Assembly (NCBI RefSeq): GCF_014926405.1
Contig: NZ_JACXXJ020000005.1
Coordinates: forward strand, 1,679,001 to 1,743,000
DNA length: 64,000 nt
Reading direction: 5' to 3'
From: Agrobacterium vitis
Lineage (GTDB): Bacteria > Pseudomonadota > Alphaproteobacteria > Rhizobiales > Rhizobiaceae
Shown: one piece after another, positions 61,910 to 64,000 of the stretch
Numbering within the stretch: the stretch's first letter is position 1
How the letters are laid out: each line of letters opens with the position of its first letter
The notes under the pieces: model-generated
Told to the model about the DNA's origin: nothing
What the model saw: only the letters and a program-made list of their open reading frames with translations
Database searches by the model: none
Position numbers and translations under genes: made by a program

Positions 61910-64000
61910 TTATTCCGCAGCGTCCGGCAACGGGTTGACGGCATCAACCGTTTCGAGCTTGGAATTCTCCAGCTCGACCGACAGACCAAGCGACCGCATT
62001 TCCTTGACCAGAACGTTGAAGCTTTCCGGAATACCGGCTTCGAACGTATCGTCGCCCCGGACAATCGCCTCGTAGACCTTGGTACGACCGGCCACGTCAT
62101 CCGACTTCACCGTCAGCATTTCCTGCAGGGTGTAGGCGGCGCCGTAAGCTTCCAGAGCCCAGACTTCCATTTCCCCGAAGCGCTGACCGCCGAACTGTGC
62201 CTTGCCGCCCAAAGGCTGCTGGGTGACGAGCGAGTAAGGGCCGATGGAACGCGCATGGATCTTGTCGTCAACCAAGTGGTTGAGCTTGATCATGTACATA
62301 TAACCAACAGTGACCTTACGGTCGAAGGTTTCACCCGTACGTCCATCATAGAGCACCGACTGGCCAGACGTGTGCAGACCGGCGCGGGTCAGCATTTCCG
62401 AAACGTCGCTTTCATGCGCACCGTCGAAAACCGGCGTTGCGATAGAAAGGCCGCTCTTGGCCTGATCAGCCAGCCGCAGAAGCGATTCGTCATCGAATTT
62501 GGCCACTTCGTCATGCGACTCGCTGGCGTAGAGATCGACCAGTTCCGTCCTGAGCTCGGTGATGTCCAGATGCTTGTGGTAGTCTTCAAGCATCTGCCCG
62601 ATCTTGCGACCCATGCCGGCGCAAGCCCAGGCAAGGTGGGTTTCAAGAATCTGGCCGACATTCATACGCGACGGCACGCCGAGCGGGTTCAAAACGATAT
62701 CGACATGCGTACCGTCTTCGAGGAACGGCATGTCCTCAACCGGAACGATGCGCGATACCACGCCCTTGTTACCGTGACGGCCAGCCATCTTGTCGCCCGG
62801 CTGGATCTTGCGCTTCACAGCAACAAAGACCTTGACCATCTTCATGACGCCCGGAGGCATTTCATCGCCGCGCTGAACCTTCTCGACCTTATCCATGAAG
62901 CGCTGTTCAAGGCGCGACTTGGATTCGTCGTACTGGCCGCGAAGCGCTTCCAGCTCACTTTGAACCTTCTCGTCTTCAACGGCGAACATCCACCATTGCG
63001 AACGCGGATATTCAGAAATGACGGCGTTGTTGAGTTCGACGCCCTTCTTGAAACCCTTCGGACCGGCAATCGAAACCTGACCACGCAGCGTGTCAAGCAA
63101 ACGACCATAGACATTGCGGTCCAGGATTGCCTGTTCGTCGTCACGGTCCTTGGCGAGACGTTCGATTTCCTCGCGCTCGATGGCCATGGCGCGCTCGTCT
63201 TTTTCAACGCCGTGGCGGTTGAAAACCCGAACTTCGACAATGGTCCCGAACGTGCCCGGAGGCATGCGCATCGAGGTATCACGAACGTCGGAAGCCTTTT
63301 CACCGAAGATGGCGCGCAGAAGCTTTTCTTCCGGCGTCATCGGGCTTTCGCCCTTCGGAGTGATCTTGCCGACCAGGATATCGCCCGGCTGCACTTCCGC
63401 ACCAATGTAGACGATACCGGCTTCATCGAGGTTGCGAAGCGCTTCTTCCGAGACGTTCGGAATATCGCGGGTGATTTCTTCAGGCCCAAGCTTGGTATCG
63501 CGGGCCATGACTTCGAACTCCTCGATATGGATCGAGGTGAACACGTCTTCGCTAACGATACGCTCCGACATGAGGATCGAGTCCTCATAGTTGTAGCCGT
63601 TCCAGGGCATGAACGCGACGAGCGCGTTGCGGCCAAGCGCCAGGTCGCCGAGGTCGGTCGATGGACCGTCCGCGATGATATCGCCCTTGTTCAGAATATC
63701 GCCGACAGCAACCAGCGGACGCTGGTTAACGCAGGTATTCTGGTTGGACCGCTGGAACTTCTGCAAACGATAGATATCAACACCGGACTTGCCGGCATCG
63801 AGATCTTCCGTGGCGCGGATAACGATACGCGTCGCATCCACCTGGTCGACCACGCCACCACGACGGGCACCGATAGCTGCACCGGAATCGCGTGCCACGA
63901 TCGGCTCCATGCCGGTGCCGACGAACGGTGCTTCAGCCCGCAGCAGCGGCACAGCCTGACGCTGCATGTTGGAGCCCATCAGCGCGCGGTTGGCGTCGTC
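61910..64000 (-). CDS. rpoB: RNA polymerase beta subunit, 3' part
   Basis: The C-terminal ~696 residues of beta; the N-terminal half lies beyond the window (frame open to base 64000, beginning [20 protein letters not shown]). Visible are the [38 protein letters not shown] and [20 protein letters not shown] blocks of the active centre and clamp contact. The rifampicin region would be upstream, outside the window. Confidence 0.99.
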   Translation of the reverse strand, partial: DDANRALMGSNMQRQAVPLLRAEAPFVGTGMEPIVARDSGAAIGARRGGVVDQVDATRIVIRATEDLDAGKSGVDIYRLQKFQRSNQNTCVNQRPLVAVGDILNKGDIIADGPSTDLGDLALGRNALVAFMPWNGYNYEDSILMSERIVSEDVFTSIHIEEFEVMARDTKLGPEEITRDIPNVSEEALRNLDEAGIVYIGAEVQPGDILVGKITPKGESPMTPEEKLLRAIFGEKASDVRDTSMRMPPGTFGTIVEVRVFNRHGVEKDERAMAIEREEIERLAKDRDDEQAILDRNVYGRLLDTLRGQVSIAGPKGFKKGVELNNAVISEYPRSQWWMFAVEDEKVQSELEALRGQYDESKSRLEQRFMDKVEKVQRGDEMPPGVMKMVKVFVAVKRKIQPGDKMAGRHGNKGVVSRIVPVEDMPFLEDGTHVDIVLNPLGVPSRMNVGQILETHLAWACAGMGRKIGQMLEDYHKHLDITELRTELVDLYASESHDEVAKFDDESLLRLADQAKSGLSIATPVFDGAHESDVSEMLTRAGLHTSGQSVLYDGRTGETFDRKVTVGYMYMIKLNHLVDDKIHARSIGPYSLVTQQPLGGKAQFGGQRFGEMEVWALEAYGAAYTLQEMLTVKSDDVAGRTKVYEAIVRGDDTFEAGIPESFNVLVKEMRSLGLSVELENSKLETVDAVNPLPDAAE

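Overview
This window is ordinary, gene-dense chromosome from an alphaproteobacterium, most likely Rhizobiaceae (Agrobacterium/Allorhizobium/Rhizobium group). The evidence is adk inserted between secY and rpsM, a purC-purS-purQ block, DUF1127 and DUF2865 proteins, a LuxR/LuxI pair next to a malic enzyme as at rhizobial sin-type loci, and two short intergenic repeats of the kind scattered through rhizobial genomes. I see no tRNA, rRNA, CRISPR array, insertion sequence or prophage.

Region 1 (1-11.2 kb) is metabolic and envelope-related. It holds the 3' end of icd, a glutathione S-transferase, a membrane diguanylate cyclase, a secreted tannase/feruloyl-esterase-like hydrolase, a small serine hydrolase, purC-purS-purQ, a lipoprotein, a PagL-like lipid A deacylase, and a DUF1127 protein divergent from a MocR-type regulator.

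Region 2 (11.2-16.3 kb, minus strand) is an Mla-type lipid transport operon (mlaE-mlaF-mlaD plus an auxiliary lipoprotein) next to an LpxH-like phosphoesterase. Region 3 (16.4-20.8 kb) is a malic enzyme followed by a quorum-sensing pair (LuxR regulator, LuxI synthase).

Region 4 (21-36.2 kb) is mixed: a DUF2865 secreted protein, a very large AsmA-like protein, a 1-Cys BCP peroxiredoxin, a DUF455 ferritin-like protein, an M23 peptidase, a photolyase, then cysK, an AlaX-type editing protein and a mercaptopyruvate sulfurtransferase fused to a GNAT domain. It ends with a small P-loop kinase and a purine nucleoside permease.

Region 5 (36.4-64 kb, almost all minus strand) is the transcription/translation super-cluster rpoB-rpoC, rpsL-rpsG-fusA-tuf, the S10 and spc genes, secY-adk, and the alpha genes to rplQ. 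Two plus-strand genes (a small acidic protein and a NUDIX hydrolase) sit between rpoC and rpsL. Intrinsic-terminator-like hairpins lie at rpsJ/rplC, rpsQ/rplN, rplO/secY (two in tandem) and adk/rpsM, suggesting this string is read as several transcription units.

I found no clearly new multi-gene system. The strongest leads are regulatory (phased boxes and matching palindromes at the LuxR/LuxI locus, the segmented ribosomal cluster, the DUF1127/MocR operator region) and protein-level (the sulfurtransferase-GNAT fusion, the tannase-like enzyme without its family disulfide, the STAS-MlaE with a Pqi-like lipoprotein).
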